From Scytonema hofmannii PCC 7110 (GTDB taxonomy: Bacteria > Cyanobacteriota > Cyanobacteriia > Cyanobacteriales > Nostocaceae): 64,000 nt of DNA. Made by a program: the position numbers and the translations under genes. Numbering within the stretch: the first letter of the stretch is position 1; each line of letters begins with the position of its first letter. Below the pieces are notes generated by a model. It saw only the letters and a program-made list of their open reading frames with translations, did no database searches and was not told the origin of the DNA. Positions 34,422-44,477 of the stretch are shown here, in pieces. The stretch covers positions 11,414,197 to 11,478,196 of the forward strand of contig NZ_KQ976354.1 in assembly GCF_000346485.2 (NCBI RefSeq), written 5' to 3'.

Positions 34422-34605
34422 TTAGCCGTAAAAAGAAAGCCGAAAAGAACGTACAAATAACTCATTAAATGAGTGATAAGATCTATGTAATTGAAAAAAA
34501 ATAAAGTCTTCAACAAGTCGGTAGAAGTAAGTTTTTCTCTATGAAAATCTTGATAAAGCCGAATTTTTTTGATAGAAAAAGTCATGGTTTATAAGGATTA
34601 AAACG

Positions 34606-35301
34606 GTGAATTTGTCATCATTGGGTTTTTTTCGCAGTCTGCGTAAAGATAATAGTCAGTTTGCTGTTATAGGGTTAGGTCGTTTTGGGCGTTCCGTCTG
34701 TTCAACCTTACATAAGTTTGGTTATGAAGTACTCGCTACGGACATAGATGAAAAACGGGTATCCCAAGCATTAACGGAGCAAATAACCAGTCATGCTTTG
34801 CAACTAGATTCAACAGAGTCAGCTGCACTCAAAGAAGCAGGAATTTTTGAATTTGATACGGTTATTGTGGCAATTGGAAATTACGTTCAGGAAAGTATAG
34901 TCACAACGTTAAATGTCAAAGAAGGTGGTGTACCCCATATTGTGGCAAAAGCTTCTAGTGAAGTTCACTGCAAACTCTTACATAAAGTAGGAGCAGATCA
35001 CGTTGTCTTTCCTGAGTATGAAGCGGGTTGTGCTTTAGCAAGAACTCTGACTAAGCCTTCTATCTTGGATCGATTTGACCTCGACCCAGATAACAGTATT
35101 GTAGAAGTGATTGTACCCGATGAATTTCACGGCAAAACTATTGCCGATTTGCAACTTCGCAACCGCTATGGGTTGAATTTGCTAGCGGTAAGTCAGGATG
35201 GAAAATTTCAAATCAACCCTGACCCTTACAAGCGTTTTGAACGCGGTTCGGCGATGGTTGTTATTGGTTGCAACAAAGATATCAATAAATTGCCAATTTA
35301 G
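34606..35301 (+). CDS. ktrA: KtrA-type RCK regulatory subunit
   Basis: 231 residues. RCK_N nucleotide-binding motif FAVIGLGRFGRSVCSTL, acidic strand end EVLATDIDE, then a C-terminal RCK_C domain (IVEVIVPDEFHGKTIADLQLRNRYGLNLLAV). Binds nucleotides (ATP/ADP, NAD) and gates KtrB. GTG start with AAGGATTAAAAC upstream. It is 184 bp after ktrB, probably cotranscribed. Confidence 0.92.
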   Translation: MNLSSLGFFRSLRKDNSQFAVIGLGRFGRSVCSTLHKFGYEVLATDIDEKRVSQALTEQITSHALQLDSTESAALKEAGIFEFDTVIVAIGNYVQESIVTTLNVKEGGVPHIVAKASSEVHCKLLHKVGADHVVFPEYEAGCALARTLTKPSILDRFDLDPDNSIVEVIVPDEFHGKTIADLQLRNRYGLNLLAVSQDGKFQINPDPYKRFERGSAMVVIGCNKDINKLPI

Positions 35302-35374
35302 AGGGAATGGGCATTGGGCATTGGGTATTGAATATTAATCGTGTTTCTATTCCCCATTCCCCATTCCCTATTCC

Positions 35375-36493
35375 CTATTCCCCAATGTTACTTTCACTAT
35401 TGCTTTGCGATTCAGTAGGGTTTTCTGATGGAGTGGGTGTCTGTTGTTCGGGTATCACTACACTGCTTGTGGGAGTTTGAGTGGGCGAAGTATTTTGGGT
35501 TTGACCAACCTGAGTTTTTTTGTACGCTGCTAGCTGGACAATTTGCTGCATCAATTGCTCGACTTTACTTGCCTGCGCTATGTTACCCTGTTTGCGGTAG
35601 CGATCGCGAGCATATTTCAAAGCTCCATTGGCTTTCTTATAGTCGCCCTGATTGTACCAAGTGACTCCAAGGTTATAGTAAGCTTCAGCATCGTTGGGAA
35701 TTCGGCGAATGGCTTGCTGATACACAGCGATCGCTTCTAGTGCTTGCCCTTGGTTCACCATTAACCCCGCCATGTTATTATAAGCATCAGCATTTTCAGG
35801 ATTGATTTCTACAACTTTGCGATAAGCTGCGATCGCTTCATTTGTTTGTCCTTTTTGTTCTAAGGCTCTAGCTAAGTTAGAGTAAACGTTAGTATTTGTG
35901 CTATCTAAATTAATGGCTTGTTGGTATAGAGCAATGGCTTCATCAACCTGTCCGAGTTCATACACTGCCAGCCCCTGATTGTAGTAAGCAGCTGCCATTG
36001 TTGGGTTGATAACTATAGCTTGACGATAAGCAGTAATCGCCGCCTCTTTCTGTCCTTGTTTGTGCAGCGCCAATCCGATGTTGTAGTAAGCTTCGCCAAG
36101 ATTGGGATTAATTCTAATTGCCTCACTGAATTCTTGCACTGCTGCATCCAAGCGATTTTGCTGCAACATGATACTCCCTAAGTAATTGTAAGCAGCAGCC
36201 AAATTTGGATCGCGCTGTAAGGCTTGGCGGAAAGCATTTTCTGCCGACTGAAAGTCTTTATAGTTGTAGCGCATAACTCCTTGTTGGAACAAGCTTGCTG
36301 CTTCAAGATTTTGAGAAGGAACAAAAGTTTCAGCAAGTAGCTTGCTTTGTGCAGTCACCATCAATGATGGCGTGACTACCAAAAAAGCAGCGAGAGCAAA
36401 GAGAAGTCCGAAAGTTTGCTTCTGGCGATTTTGATGAAGAACTCCTTTAAAGAAACTGAGAAACCACTGACACACTTGATATTTTTGAGACAT
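35375..36493 (-). CDS. Secreted/anchored TPR protein, 372 aa
   Basis: A hydrophobic stretch (TFGLLFALAAFLVVTPSLMV, residues 27-46) forms a signal or anchor. Seven or eight 34-residue TPRs run from about 65 to 315 (AAAYYNQGLAVYELGQVDEAI type). The low-complexity C-terminus (SPTQTPTSSVVIPEQQTPTP) ends inside the ATTCCCC repeat region between it and ktrA. Role unknown. Confidence 0.88.
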   Translation of the reverse strand: MSQKYQVCQWFLSFFKGVLHQNRQKQTFGLLFALAAFLVVTPSLMVTAQSKLLAETFVPSQNLEAASLFQQGVMRYNYKDFQSAENAFRQALQRDPNLAAAYNYLGSIMLQQNRLDAAVQEFSEAIRINPNLGEAYYNIGLALHKQGQKEAAITAYRQAIVINPTMAAAYYNQGLAVYELGQVDEAIALYQQAINLDSTNTNVYSNLARALEQKGQTNEAIAAYRKVVEINPENADAYNNMAGLMVNQGQALEAIAVYQQAIRRIPNDAEAYYNLGVTWYNQGDYKKANGALKYARDRYRKQGNIAQASKVEQLMQQIVQLAAYKKTQVGQTQNTSPTQTPTSSVVIPEQQTPTPSENPTESQSNSESNIGE

Positions 36494-36615
36494 GACTGGC
36501 AGACCTGCATTTATTGCTATAGGCTCATAAGTCAGGTTACCCAGAACAAAATTTAAAATTAACTTGTTGGAGGTTAGTTGTTAGTTGTTAGTTGTTTTAC
36601 CCTACTCCCTACTCC

Positions 36616-37848
36616 CTACTCCCTACTCCCTTGTGGCAAAATTAACATAGCGTCCCCAAAAGAAAAAAAGCGATAACGAGAGGCGACAGCTTCCTGATAA
36701 ACACTCAACAATCTTTGGCGACCAATTAAAGCACTCACCAACATTAACAAACTCGAACGCGGCAAGTGAAAGTTAGTAATCAAGCCATTAACAACGCGCC
36801 ATTTATAGCCGGGATAAATAAATATGTCCGTCTTACCACAAAATGGTTTGAGTTCTCCTTGAGATGCTGCTCCTTCGAGTGCTCGTACTACTGTTGTACC
36901 GACAGCAATAATCCGACCACCAGATGCTTGAGTCAGGCGAATTTTTTCTACTGTTGCGGAAGGCACTTCAATCCATTCTTCATGCATTTTGTGGGTTTTT
37001 ATATCTTCCACGTCTACAGGACGAAATGTTCCCACTCCTACATGCAGCGTCACAAAAGCTCGATCGATACCGCGCTGTTGCAAGCGATCTAATAATTCTG
37101 GAGTAAAATGTAGGCCTGCTGTAGGAGCTGCAACTGCTCCCGGATGCTCTGCGTATACTGTTTGATACTGTTCGCTCTTGGCATCAGAAGCCGTAATGTA
37201 AGGTGGTAGAGGAACTTCACCAAATACTTCTAACAATTGCACTAGGGATATTCCCTCTGGCAAATCAAATTGTAACAGACGCCCTCCAGTTGCTTCGTCT
37301 GTTTCTAGAACTGTAGCTGTGAGTTGAGGACTAGGAACTGAGGACTGGGGACTGGAGACTTGGGAAAAATCTTTGTTATTCCCAATGCCCAATCCCCAAT
37401 GCCCAATCCCCAATGCCCGATCTCCCCCCAATCTTGGTTCAAAAACAATTTTTGCTCCAGGTTTAAAACGCTTTCCCGGTTTAACTAGAGCTAACCAGCA
37501 ATTATGCTGTCGCTCTTCTAACAGCAAAACCTCTATTTCTGCACCCGTTTGTTTATAACCGTATAACCGCGCAGGAATGACTCGTGTATTATTCATTATG
37601 AGTAAATCCCCGGATTGCAGTAAATCGGGCAAATCGCGGAAAATATAGTGTAGGGTAGCTGCTTCCAATCCTGCATTTGGATTGACCACTAGCAACCTAG
37701 AATTATCTCTCGGTACGACAGGATTTTGGGCAATAAGTTCTTGAGGTAATTCATAATCGTAACCCGCCAAACAAGTGTCTAATTCCGTGTCTTCCTTATT
37801 AGCGTTAGATACAGAGTCGTAATTGTTTCTAGTTGATGGTTCCTGCAT
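36616..37848 (-). CDS. queA: S-adenosylmethionine:tRNA ribosyltransferase-isomerase QueA
   Basis: 410 residues. [57 protein letters not shown] and [17 protein letters not shown] are hallmark QueA blocks. It adds the ribosyl part of SAM to preQ1-tRNA in queuosine synthesis. About 35 residues ([20 protein letters not shown] region, near residue 155-190) have no counterpart in the family as I know it and are encoded by CCCAATG tandem repeats at 37325-37430. The C-terminal Ser-Arg-Glu and stop also come from a TACTCCC repeat. It is longer than usual (about 340-370). Confidence 0.93.
   Translation of the reverse strand: MQEPSTRNNYDSVSNANKEDTELDTCLAGYDYELPQELIAQNPVVPRDNSRLLVVNPNAGLEAATLHYIFRDLPDLLQSGDLLIMNNTRVIPARLYGYKQTGAEIEVLLLEERQHNCWLALVKPGKRFKPGAKIVFEPRLGGDRALGIGHWGLGIGNNKDFSQVSSPQSSVPSPQLTATVLETDEATGGRLLQFDLPEGISLVQLLEVFGEVPLPPYITASDAKSEQYQTVYAEHPGAVAAPTAGLHFTPELLDRLQQRGIDRAFVTLHVGVGTFRPVDVEDIKTHKMHEEWIEVPSATVEKIRLTQASGGRIIAVGTTVVRALEGAASQGELKPFCGKTDIFIYPGYKWRVVNGLITNFHLPRSSLLMLVSALIGRQRLLSVYQEAVASRYRFFSFGDAMLILPQGSRE
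37325..37430. repeat. GGACTGGGG and CCCAATCCCCAATG repeats inside queA
   Basis: Two adjoining short tandem repeat tracts read in frame through queA. CCCAATGCCCAATCCCCA units also occur intergenically near 35310-35385. Confidence 0.85.
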
Positions 37849-38043
37849 TTATAATTCACATCTCTCTAAAATTTTTAGTTGTTTTGACTGAGAATTCACT
37901 GGTTACTGGTCACTGGTCACTGGTTACTGATAAAAATTGGGTAAACCTCCCCATGGAAAAACGGGGGCTTCTACCCTAGCAAGGAATGGGGTCGATCTAA
38001 CAATAATAGAAATGTAGGGTTAGCTTTGATCCCAAGCACCAAG

Positions 38044-38433
38044 ATGGAATACTTGTATTACCTGGCCAATGCCAGTTTAACTCTGAGGGTTGTTCAATTC
38101 TTGCATGGCAGACCCCAGATTCCCGTTTCATTCCTCACCGTAATTCATCAAATTGATGGTTGGGTGGTTAGGATCAAACTAAAGGGTCGCATTTCAGCTC
38201 AAATTGATGGTGATTTTCGAGCTTTCTTAAATGAACTAGGTATTAGTTACGAGCCACCAATGCGAGTGCAAATGGCACTTTGGAGTTTGGAAGCAGGACA
38301 ATGTCCTGTTGATGTGATGCGCCGCTATCAAGTAGCGATCGTTTCTCACGGGAATCCAGAGAAAGAGGAAATTGAGGCATTTCGACAGCAATTTGTCAGA
38401 GGTTTGGGCTATTGTCCAGAAACACTGGCGTGA
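38044..38433 (+). CDS. Conserved hypothetical protein, about 129 aa
   Basis: ATG at 38044 is preferred to an in-frame TTG 18 nt earlier. The product (MEYLYYLANASLTLRVVQFL) has alternating strands and helices and a Trp/Arg-rich middle (HQIDGWVVRIKLKG), and ends VRGLGYCPETLA. It looks like a cyanobacteria-restricted protein but I cannot name the family. Alone between queA (divergent) and yraN (convergent). Confidence 0.7.
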   Translation: MEYLYYLANASLTLRVVQFLHGRPQIPVSFLTVIHQIDGWVVRIKLKGRISAQIDGDFRAFLNELGISYEPPMRVQMALWSLEAGQCPVDVMRRYQVAIVSHGNPEKEEIEAFRQQFVRGLGYCPETLA

Positions 38434-38639
38434 TAGCTTTAGTTTGTAATCCTGCCAAATTCTACCATTTTGGATTTTGGATTTTGGATTTTGGATTGAG
38501 TCAGCCGTGCTTAGACTTAATCTCAACCAACTACCTGTCGCATTCTTTTTTCAATCTGGTATTGTTTGATTGGTTGTTAGTAACTGATAGCAGGTAATTG
38601 ATGATTTTAGAGTTTTTGTTTGTTATTCTTTACCTGCTA

Positions 38640-39155
38640 TCAACTGCTTGGACAATCAAAAGCTGCTGGAATGTATTCATATAGTATTAATTTATACGGG
38701 TTCCCTAAAAAACGGCTCCGAGCTTCTTGGGCATTTTTAACTACATATGACTCTTGTGATATCTGTTGATAACCAACAATAGCAACATCAAATCGGCAAG
38801 AGTAGTTTGCTTTTTCAGGATATTGAGCCAAAAACATAAGAGATGTACGCCAAAGTTTTGCTTGTTTTTGTTGCGTTATAGCACCCCTTCCTCCTGCATC
38901 CCAATTCCCTTGACTGCGCGTTTTCACTTCGACAAATGCCAGAAGAGGAGATGAGAGAGATGAGGGAGGATTTTTTTTCTGATTCCCCGTATCTTGTCCT
39001 TTTTCGCCAAATTGGGCAATAATATCAACTTCTCCCCTACGGTAACGCCATCGGCGATGCAAGATCGTCCAGCCTTGGGTTTCTAACCAATTAACGACTA
39101 GGTCTTCTCCTGCGATACCTATACGGGGATAATGAGATGGAGGATGGTTTGCCAT
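38640..39155 (-). CDS. yraN: YraN family (UPF0102) endonuclease-like protein
   Basis: 171 residues. GIAGEDLVVNWLETQGWTIL, RYRRGEVDIIAQ and LAFVEVKTRSQG give the E...GEVDII...FVEVK arrangement of the YraN nuclease-like fold. About 20 extra residues (GQDTGNQKKNPPSSLSSP) lie between the two acidic motifs and come from a purine-rich repeat-like stretch. The start codon is only 15 bp from that of the divergent pentapeptide gene. Confidence 0.9.
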   Translation of the reverse strand: MANHPPSHYPRIGIAGEDLVVNWLETQGWTILHRRWRYRRGEVDIIAQFGEKGQDTGNQKKNPPSSLSSPLLAFVEVKTRSQGNWDAGGRGAITQQKQAKLWRTSLMFLAQYPEKANYSCRFDVAIVGYQQISQESYVVKNAQEARSRFLGNPYKLILYEYIPAAFDCPSS

Positions 39156-39170
39156 TAGTAAAAAATTACG

Positions 39171-39686
39171 ATGACTAGGTTAAGCAATCGGATTTGGGCA
39201 AGGATAGTCTGTTTACTGCTTTGGGCAGTAGTATTTCTTACAGCCCCTGTAAGTTGTGCGGGATTTGCGCCACAAGCATTGGCACTTGACTACAACAAAG
39301 AAAGCTTGGTAGAGCAGGATTTTTCAGGACGTGACCTCACAGATTCCAGCTTTTCTCATGCCAATCTCCGTTACAGCAATTTGAGTCACACTAATTTAAA
39401 CGGTGTTAGTTTTTTTGCTGCTAATCTCGAATCGGCAAATTTAGAGGGTGCAGATCTCACAAATGCGACTTTAGACTCAGCCCGCTTGATCAAAACGAAT
39501 TTGACTAATGCAGTTCTGAATGGTGCTTTTGCTGCCAATGCCAAATTTGATGGTGCTATTATAGACGGAGCAGATTTTACTGATGTGCTGCTACGTAAAG
39601 ATGAGCAACAAAAATTGTGTAAGGTAGCTAAAGGTACTAATTCAACCACAGGACGCAACACTCGCGACACTTTATTCTGTCGTTAA
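39171..39686 (+). CDS. Exported pentapeptide-repeat protein
   Basis: 171 residues. Signal sequence (IVCLLLWAVVFLTAPVSC, cleaved near ALALD). About 16 pentapeptides A(D/N)LxX follow (DFSGRDLTDSSFSHANLRYSNLSHTNL at residues 49-75 and on), forming a quadrilateral beta-helix, then a C-terminal Cys pair (KLCKVA, LFCR) likely forming a disulphide. Resembles thylakoid-lumen pentapeptide proteins; function unknown. Confidence 0.9.
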   Translation: MTRLSNRIWARIVCLLLWAVVFLTAPVSCAGFAPQALALDYNKESLVEQDFSGRDLTDSSFSHANLRYSNLSHTNLNGVSFFAANLESANLEGADLTNATLDSARLIKTNLTNAVLNGAFAANAKFDGAIIDGADFTDVLLRKDEQQKLCKVAKGTNSTTGRNTRDTLFCR

Positions 39687-39849
39687 TGTAAAGCGAAAGT
39701 TTTTTAACATTAGTAAAATATGTTACTCCTAGATCAAATTATGATTTCTTATACTAAGGTAGCAAAAGAAACTAACCTATGGAGCAGATGTAGAGACGCG
39801 TTTTGACATTAAGGGATTTCCAAGAAATAAATTATCCGGTGATTGTGGG

Positions 39850-39867
39850 GCGGGCGTCCTCGCCCGC
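39850..39867. repeat. GCGGGCG/CGCCCGC hairpin
   Basis: A 7-bp stem with loop TCCT between the pentapeptide and glycosyltransferase genes, a dispersed palindrome type. No T-run. Confidence 0.65.
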
Positions 39868-39892
39868 TTATCCTAGCTGTTTTATATGTATC

Positions 39893-41122
39893 TCAAAGCA
39901 AAGAAGGAAGTTGAAACTCAATTTGCTGCTGGATGAGGCGAACTATGTTAGCGCGATCGTATTTCTTAATAGCAGTCGCACGAGCACCACTACCCAAGCG
40001 ATCGCACAAATCGTAATTCCGCAAAAGTTCCAAACAAGCTGCGGCAAAATCGTTGGGATTGTCTCGCATCAAAAATTCTTGTCCGTCTTTGAATTCCAAT
40101 CCTTCGGAACCCACACGAGTCGCAACTATTGGTTTGCCATAGGCAGCCGCTTCAACCATTTTGACGCGTGTTCCCCCTCCTGATAAAATAGGGCAACAAA
40201 CAACTCGCGATCGCTGATAAAGTTCTGACAAATTATTGACAAATCCGGCAAATTCAACACCAGGTATGCCTTTGTCATAACTGGGAATATTTTCTGGATA
40301 CGGTCCTGCAATAATCAATCGGGCGTTGGGCATAGCTTTATGAATTTGAACCCATACTTTCTCAATTAAAAAGTTGGCGGCGTTGATATTGGGATAGTAG
40401 TTGTAACCGCCTAACATCAACAGGGTAGGTTCTAAAGTGATTGTTTGTGACTTGGGAATTGCGATCGCGTTGGATATCGTGACGACACCAGGCAATCCCC
40501 AACGTTCTGTTAGGTAAGTGCGATCGCGTTCCGAGCAAACAAAAGTGCGACGTGCTAACTGAATAGCTTGTAATTCCCCACGCAAACGCGCAGGTACTTG
40601 TAAATAATAGAGTTGTGTAACCAGACGCGTCGGTGGCTGTCGAATTTGCCGCATGAAACTGATATGTTCAATATCATCTAAGTCGAGAAAAATAGGTGGT
40701 AAATCTTGCTGCACCTGCATAACCGCACTCATGGATGAAAGCCGATGCACAAAAATTGCATCTGGTTTTCGACTCAAGCATTTTTCAAGTGCTTGCATTT
40801 GTCGCGACGTTATGAAGAAATCTGACTGTTGGAAAAAGCTAAAAATGCCTCCCCATTGCTGCTTCCATTTTGGAAGCGAATCGTCTTCCTCCTTAGGACA
40901 TAAAAAGAGATTAAGCGGTGTTTGCCAATGTTGAGAAAACGAGCGTTCTGTTTGGGCGATCGCTTCTGGAGAAAGGTCAGTTTCCGGTGGTACAAAGAAT
41001 AGCATATCCAGTTGACCGAGCGCCTTGATTGCATCGATAAACATTGACATCCGTTTGTAGATACCCAAAGTACTCTTGCTCAAATCTTCAGGAAAGTGAA
41101 TGGATATAAATAGGATTCGCAT
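39893..41122 (-). CDS. Glycosyltransferase, GT4-like
   Basis: 409 residues, GT-B fold. N-terminal RILFISIHFPEDLS, and a C-terminal nucleotide-sugar half with LLMLGGYNYYPNINAANFLI, NARLIIAGPYP, GVEFAGFVNNLSELY and the E-x7-E region GGGTRVKMVEAAAYGKPIVATRVGSEGLE. Donor and acceptor unknown. Stand-alone gene. Confidence 0.88.
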   Translation of the reverse strand: MRILFISIHFPEDLSKSTLGIYKRMSMFIDAIKALGQLDMLFFVPPETDLSPEAIAQTERSFSQHWQTPLNLFLCPKEEDDSLPKWKQQWGGIFSFFQQSDFFITSRQMQALEKCLSRKPDAIFVHRLSSMSAVMQVQQDLPPIFLDLDDIEHISFMRQIRQPPTRLVTQLYYLQVPARLRGELQAIQLARRTFVCSERDRTYLTERWGLPGVVTISNAIAIPKSQTITLEPTLLMLGGYNYYPNINAANFLIEKVWVQIHKAMPNARLIIAGPYPENIPSYDKGIPGVEFAGFVNNLSELYQRSRVVCCPILSGGGTRVKMVEAAAYGKPIVATRVGSEGLEFKDGQEFLMRDNPNDFAAACLELLRNYDLCDRLGSGARATAIKKYDRANIVRLIQQQIEFQLPSLL

Positions 41123-41513
41123 TTCTTACCTCTTTGATTGGGATTGACTTTTCATAGATTAAAAAACTTTGTTGATGACAAATATTTTCTCATCTTAGAA
41201 CGGGTGGGGTAGACAAACGAAGTCTTTGCTTGCGATAAGCTGGGTACAGCTTGCGCTTCGCGAACGCAACGAGAACCTTGCTTTGCATATGACATAGGTG
41301 CTAGCCCATCAGTGAGCTAGATTAATATTTTAATAGAGAATTTATACTAGCCAATTTTTATAGTAATGCAGCCCAACTTACAAACATTATGCTTTGAAAA
41401 GGTTACTTAGAATCTGCCTATTTTTTAAAAATTAGTCATTTTTTATATTTCAAATCTAATAAACGACAAAAATCTATCTTTGGGTAGATGCTAAGAAAAA
41501 TGTTCGAGCTTTA
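41123..41513. other. Gene-free region, 391 bp
   Basis: Contains GCGCTTCGCGAACGC, a common cyanobacterial short palindrome, around 41250, and A+T-rich DNA. No ORF with a ribosome site and no tRNA seen. Confidence 0.5.
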
Positions 41514-42398
41514 TTACATACTTATACGAGAAATTAACTGTTGAAATAGACTTTCTTGAGCTAGTTGTTCTACATCAATACATCCTAATAAAGCTCCTGC
41601 CAAAATCTCTGAATTATATGAATTTCTTATTTCTTTTCTTAAATAGGGTCTAATATACCATAATAAAACGTCATTGAAGTCATGACCGCGCATTTTATAT
41701 CTTAAATCTACTACCTTTTTAGCTGATAATTCCTCAAATGTATTTATAAATAAACCTTTTTGTGTAATTTGTCTATTTTTATTTAAATATTTTATAATAA
41801 ATTTTTCTCTATCAAATAAAATCTCATTTGCATTTCTGTTACAGCAATCCTCAAACTTCTCTAACCACTCCATTTTTAACTCAAGTGCTTCATTAGTAGC
41901 TCTAATGAGATATAAATTTTCTAAAACTTTCGAGACTTGATAAAGTACATCTCTAGCTTTCACGTGATTTAACCGCAATGATAAACGTAAAAATTTATCT
42001 ATAGTAATTTCATTAAAAAGATACATTTCTAGACAAGAATAATCCGTGAATAATAGTAAATCACAAATATACTCAATATCAAATAGCCAATCAAAATCTT
42101 TATCTGCAACACAGGTAAGATGTGGTGGAATTTTTGGGAGCATATTTTGTAAATATAAAGCAAGGGCAATAACACGTCCTCGCTTGCTATCATTTAATTC
42201 AAGCTCAAAGAGTTTTTGAGCAGAAATATCGACAGTATCAATTTCATAAACAGCAAAGCCTTCTTGTCCTTTTTGTTCTAGAAACCATTCTAACAAAAGC
42301 TTATCTGTCTTACCTTCAACATATATATCTCGTAGTTCTGGCTCAAGTTCATATCTCGCAACTAGCTCGTCAACTGAGCGTCTTATCTCATTCCCCAT
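41514..42398 (-). CDS. DUF4435 TOPRIM-like protein, PARIS AriB-like
   Basis: 294 residues from the ATG at 42398, 7 nt past the ATPase stop; a longer frame reading inside the ATPase gene is less likely. VEGKTDKLLLEWFLEQ near residue 29 supplies the TOPRIM glutamate, and CVADKDFDWLF gives the DxD. LFTDYSCLEMYLFNE is typical of DUF4435. In the PARIS anti-phage system, AriB (DUF4435) is the effector released by the AriA ATPase when a phage anti-restriction protein is sensed. Assignment to PARIS itself, rather than a related ATPase-TOPRIM pair, is tentative. Confidence 0.78.
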   Translation of the reverse strand: MGNEIRRSVDELVARYELEPELRDIYVEGKTDKLLLEWFLEQKGQEGFAVYEIDTVDISAQKLFELELNDSKRGRVIALALYLQNMLPKIPPHLTCVADKDFDWLFDIEYICDLLLFTDYSCLEMYLFNEITIDKFLRLSLRLNHVKARDVLYQVSKVLENLYLIRATNEALELKMEWLEKFEDCCNRNANEILFDREKFIIKYLNKNRQITQKGLFINTFEELSAKKVVDLRYKMRGHDFNDVLLWYIRPYLRKEIRNSYNSEILAGALLGCIDVEQLAQESLFQQLISRISM

Positions 42399-42405
42399 CT
42401 TTATC

Positions 42406-43737
42406 TTACTTACCAATATTAGCCAACTTGACAACGTTAGTTTTGTATTGAGACAATAACTCAATTGAGTGAGTAGCCACTATAAACTGAATCTGGCTAT
42501 CTTTTGTCAGTTCTAGTAAAGCACGAATCAGTTGACGCTGCCATTTTATGTTGAGCGATATTTCCGGCTCATCAATAATAAATATGGTTGCGCGATCGCG
42601 TGCAGTCAATGTATTACAAAATAGAAGCAGTAATTGTTTTTCTCCTGAAGAAAGCATTTCAGAAGATAACTCTTCTCCTGTATCTGTTACAATTCTCATT
42701 CCATCTTTAATATGCAATGTTAGATGCTTATCATGTAAAAATTTATTTATTGTGTTCTCAAATAAACTCAATAAATCTTTCGTCTTTTGAAGGGCATTAA
42801 AACGAGCTGCTATACTATCAAGATAAGGCTTTAATATATTGCGTATAATAGAATCATTGATTTGAGTGTTTACTTGTAATATTTGAACAATTTTTTGAGT
42901 CATTAAAGGTGACATTAAACCAAAATGAGAAAATTCCTTGCTGCGACTTTCATAGGACCTAAGTTCATTAATCAAAATATCCATAGACTGTGGTGATTGT
43001 GGAAAATCATCATATACCTTGTCAGCATCATGAAAAATTTGTGCAATAATATCTTCATAAATACTATGAATATTTTCTACTCCTTGGTTTGCTCCTTTCA
43101 ATGCTTGCTCGCGTATCCAGTCCTCAGTTCGAGCAATAGAGAGTTTGAGTGCAGTTTCTCTAGTGATGTTAGTTCGATCTTCAAAAAAAGGATTGATGAA
43201 AAGAAACTTCTTCATAGAATTTGGCTGATAATCTCTAGTTTCTTCTTCAAAAAAATCGCTTTTTAAGCGCCTATCATCATCTAACAGAAACAAGTTTAGC
43301 TGAAGCTTAGTTAAATGTTGATAAAATTCATAATCTTGAGTTTTTCTGTTCTCAGCTTCAATTTGAACGATCTCTTGAAAAAGATAACTTCCTTGTAAAA
43401 TTTGAATTTGAAATGTGCCAAGTAAATTACTATCTGTACGAGTGGCAATAATACTTGTTCCATTAGCAAGCACCACTGAAAATCTAGAAAAAGGAGTTTG
43501 TGCTAAAAACAAGTGGTGATCGCATTTTTGTTTTGGTGAAAGAAGATGAAATAAGAGCTTGAGAATAGTTGTTTTTCCAGAACCATTATCTCCATAAAGG
43601 ATAATAAAAGACGAATCTAGCTGGGAACTATTATCTTTCCTTGTTAAAATATATGTGTATCTACCAAAGAGCCGTTCTACCTCAATGCGAACGACAGAAA
43701 GAGGAGGACTAGCCGTATTTATATCGGTGATATGCAT
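42406..43737 (-). CDS. AAA ATPase, PARIS AriA-like
   Basis: 443 residues from the ATG at 43737; a TTG 48 nt upstream would add a poor extension. Walker A GDNGSGKT at 49-56, signature SSGEKQLLLLF, Walker B ATIFIIDEPEISLN and switch His in VATHSIELLSQ. The central helical region has no long coiled coil. Directly followed by the DUF4435 gene in the same direction. Known partners of this arrangement are AriA/AriB and other ATPase-TOPRIM defence pairs. Low G+C compared with neighbours suggests transfer. Confidence 0.82.
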   Translation of the reverse strand: MHITDINTASPPLSVVRIEVERLFGRYTYILTRKDNSSQLDSSFIILYGDNGSGKTTILKLLFHLLSPKQKCDHHLFLAQTPFSRFSVVLANGTSIIATRTDSNLLGTFQIQILQGSYLFQEIVQIEAENRKTQDYEFYQHLTKLQLNLFLLDDDRRLKSDFFEEETRDYQPNSMKKFLFINPFFEDRTNITRETALKLSIARTEDWIREQALKGANQGVENIHSIYEDIIAQIFHDADKVYDDFPQSPQSMDILINELRSYESRSKEFSHFGLMSPLMTQKIVQILQVNTQINDSIIRNILKPYLDSIAARFNALQKTKDLLSLFENTINKFLHDKHLTLHIKDGMRIVTDTGEELSSEMLSSGEKQLLLLFCNTLTARDRATIFIIDEPEISLNIKWQRQLIRALLELTKDSQIQFIVATHSIELLSQYKTNVVKLANIGK

Positions 43738-43942
43738 AAATTCGTCTCTTGCCTGAATTGTGAAGGATAGGTAGAGTAGATACAAAATTGTAGATACAAC
43801 TTATCTCTCAAGAGTTTGTTAACTCTATAACTAGCTTAGATAAAGTAAACAGAAATATTTATAAAAATTGAGTAAGATATTCACAGTTGCTCCCAAGATT
43901 GCTTAGAAGTTGTCAAGTAAATGAAATTTTAGAAACAAAATC

Positions 43943-44344
43943 TTACGGTAAAGGGACATAACGTCTGCGCCAGCGAAGAATAGCGACTGCTTGAGCTTTG
44001 CGAAGCATAAAGCAGTCAGCCTCCGTTCGCAGTGCTGTTAATTCTGCTCGTTCAGCATCAGAAAGTATATTATCTTGATTGTGCTCCAACAAAACATTGT
44101 ACCGCTCCATTTCTGCTGGAGTTTTTCGGCTGTGAGCAATTTTCCACAATACCTCATCTTCCATTCTGTCCAGCGCCGCTAAGTCAACCTGAAACTCATT
44201 AGGTACGTTATCCCAATCTGGTGGACTACCCACTCTTATTGCATGAAGTATAATATCCTCTAAGGGACGCTTGGTAGCATTAGCAGTATTTACGAGTCGT
44301 TGATACAGTGGTGCCGGAATTTGTAAAGTAACAGTTTCTGTCAT
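43943..44344 (-). CDS. Hypothetical protein, antitoxin-like N-terminus
   Basis: 134 residues from the ATG at 44344. TVTLQIPAPLYQRLVNTANATKRPLEDIILHAI resembles a ribbon-helix-helix N-terminus; the rest is helical with LSDAERAELTALRTEADCFMLRKAQAVAIL and a basic end (RWRRRYVPLP). This pattern is common in cyanobacteria and is usually followed by an HNH gene, which is not seen here. Possibly an orphan regulator. Confidence 0.72.
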   Translation of the reverse strand: MTETVTLQIPAPLYQRLVNTANATKRPLEDIILHAIRVGSPPDWDNVPNEFQVDLAALDRMEDEVLWKIAHSRKTPAEMERYNVLLEHNQDNILSDAERAELTALRTEADCFMLRKAQAVAILRWRRRYVPLP

Positions 44345-44477
44345 AGTACTCAAATGCTCTTCAACTATATTTTAAGGGGTTCGTGGAATTACGATATAGA
44401 TAATCTTTGGACTTGAAACAAGTCAATGAAAACCTCTCTGCTAGCCGAGAGGTTTGTTAAAACAAAGCCGATAGATA

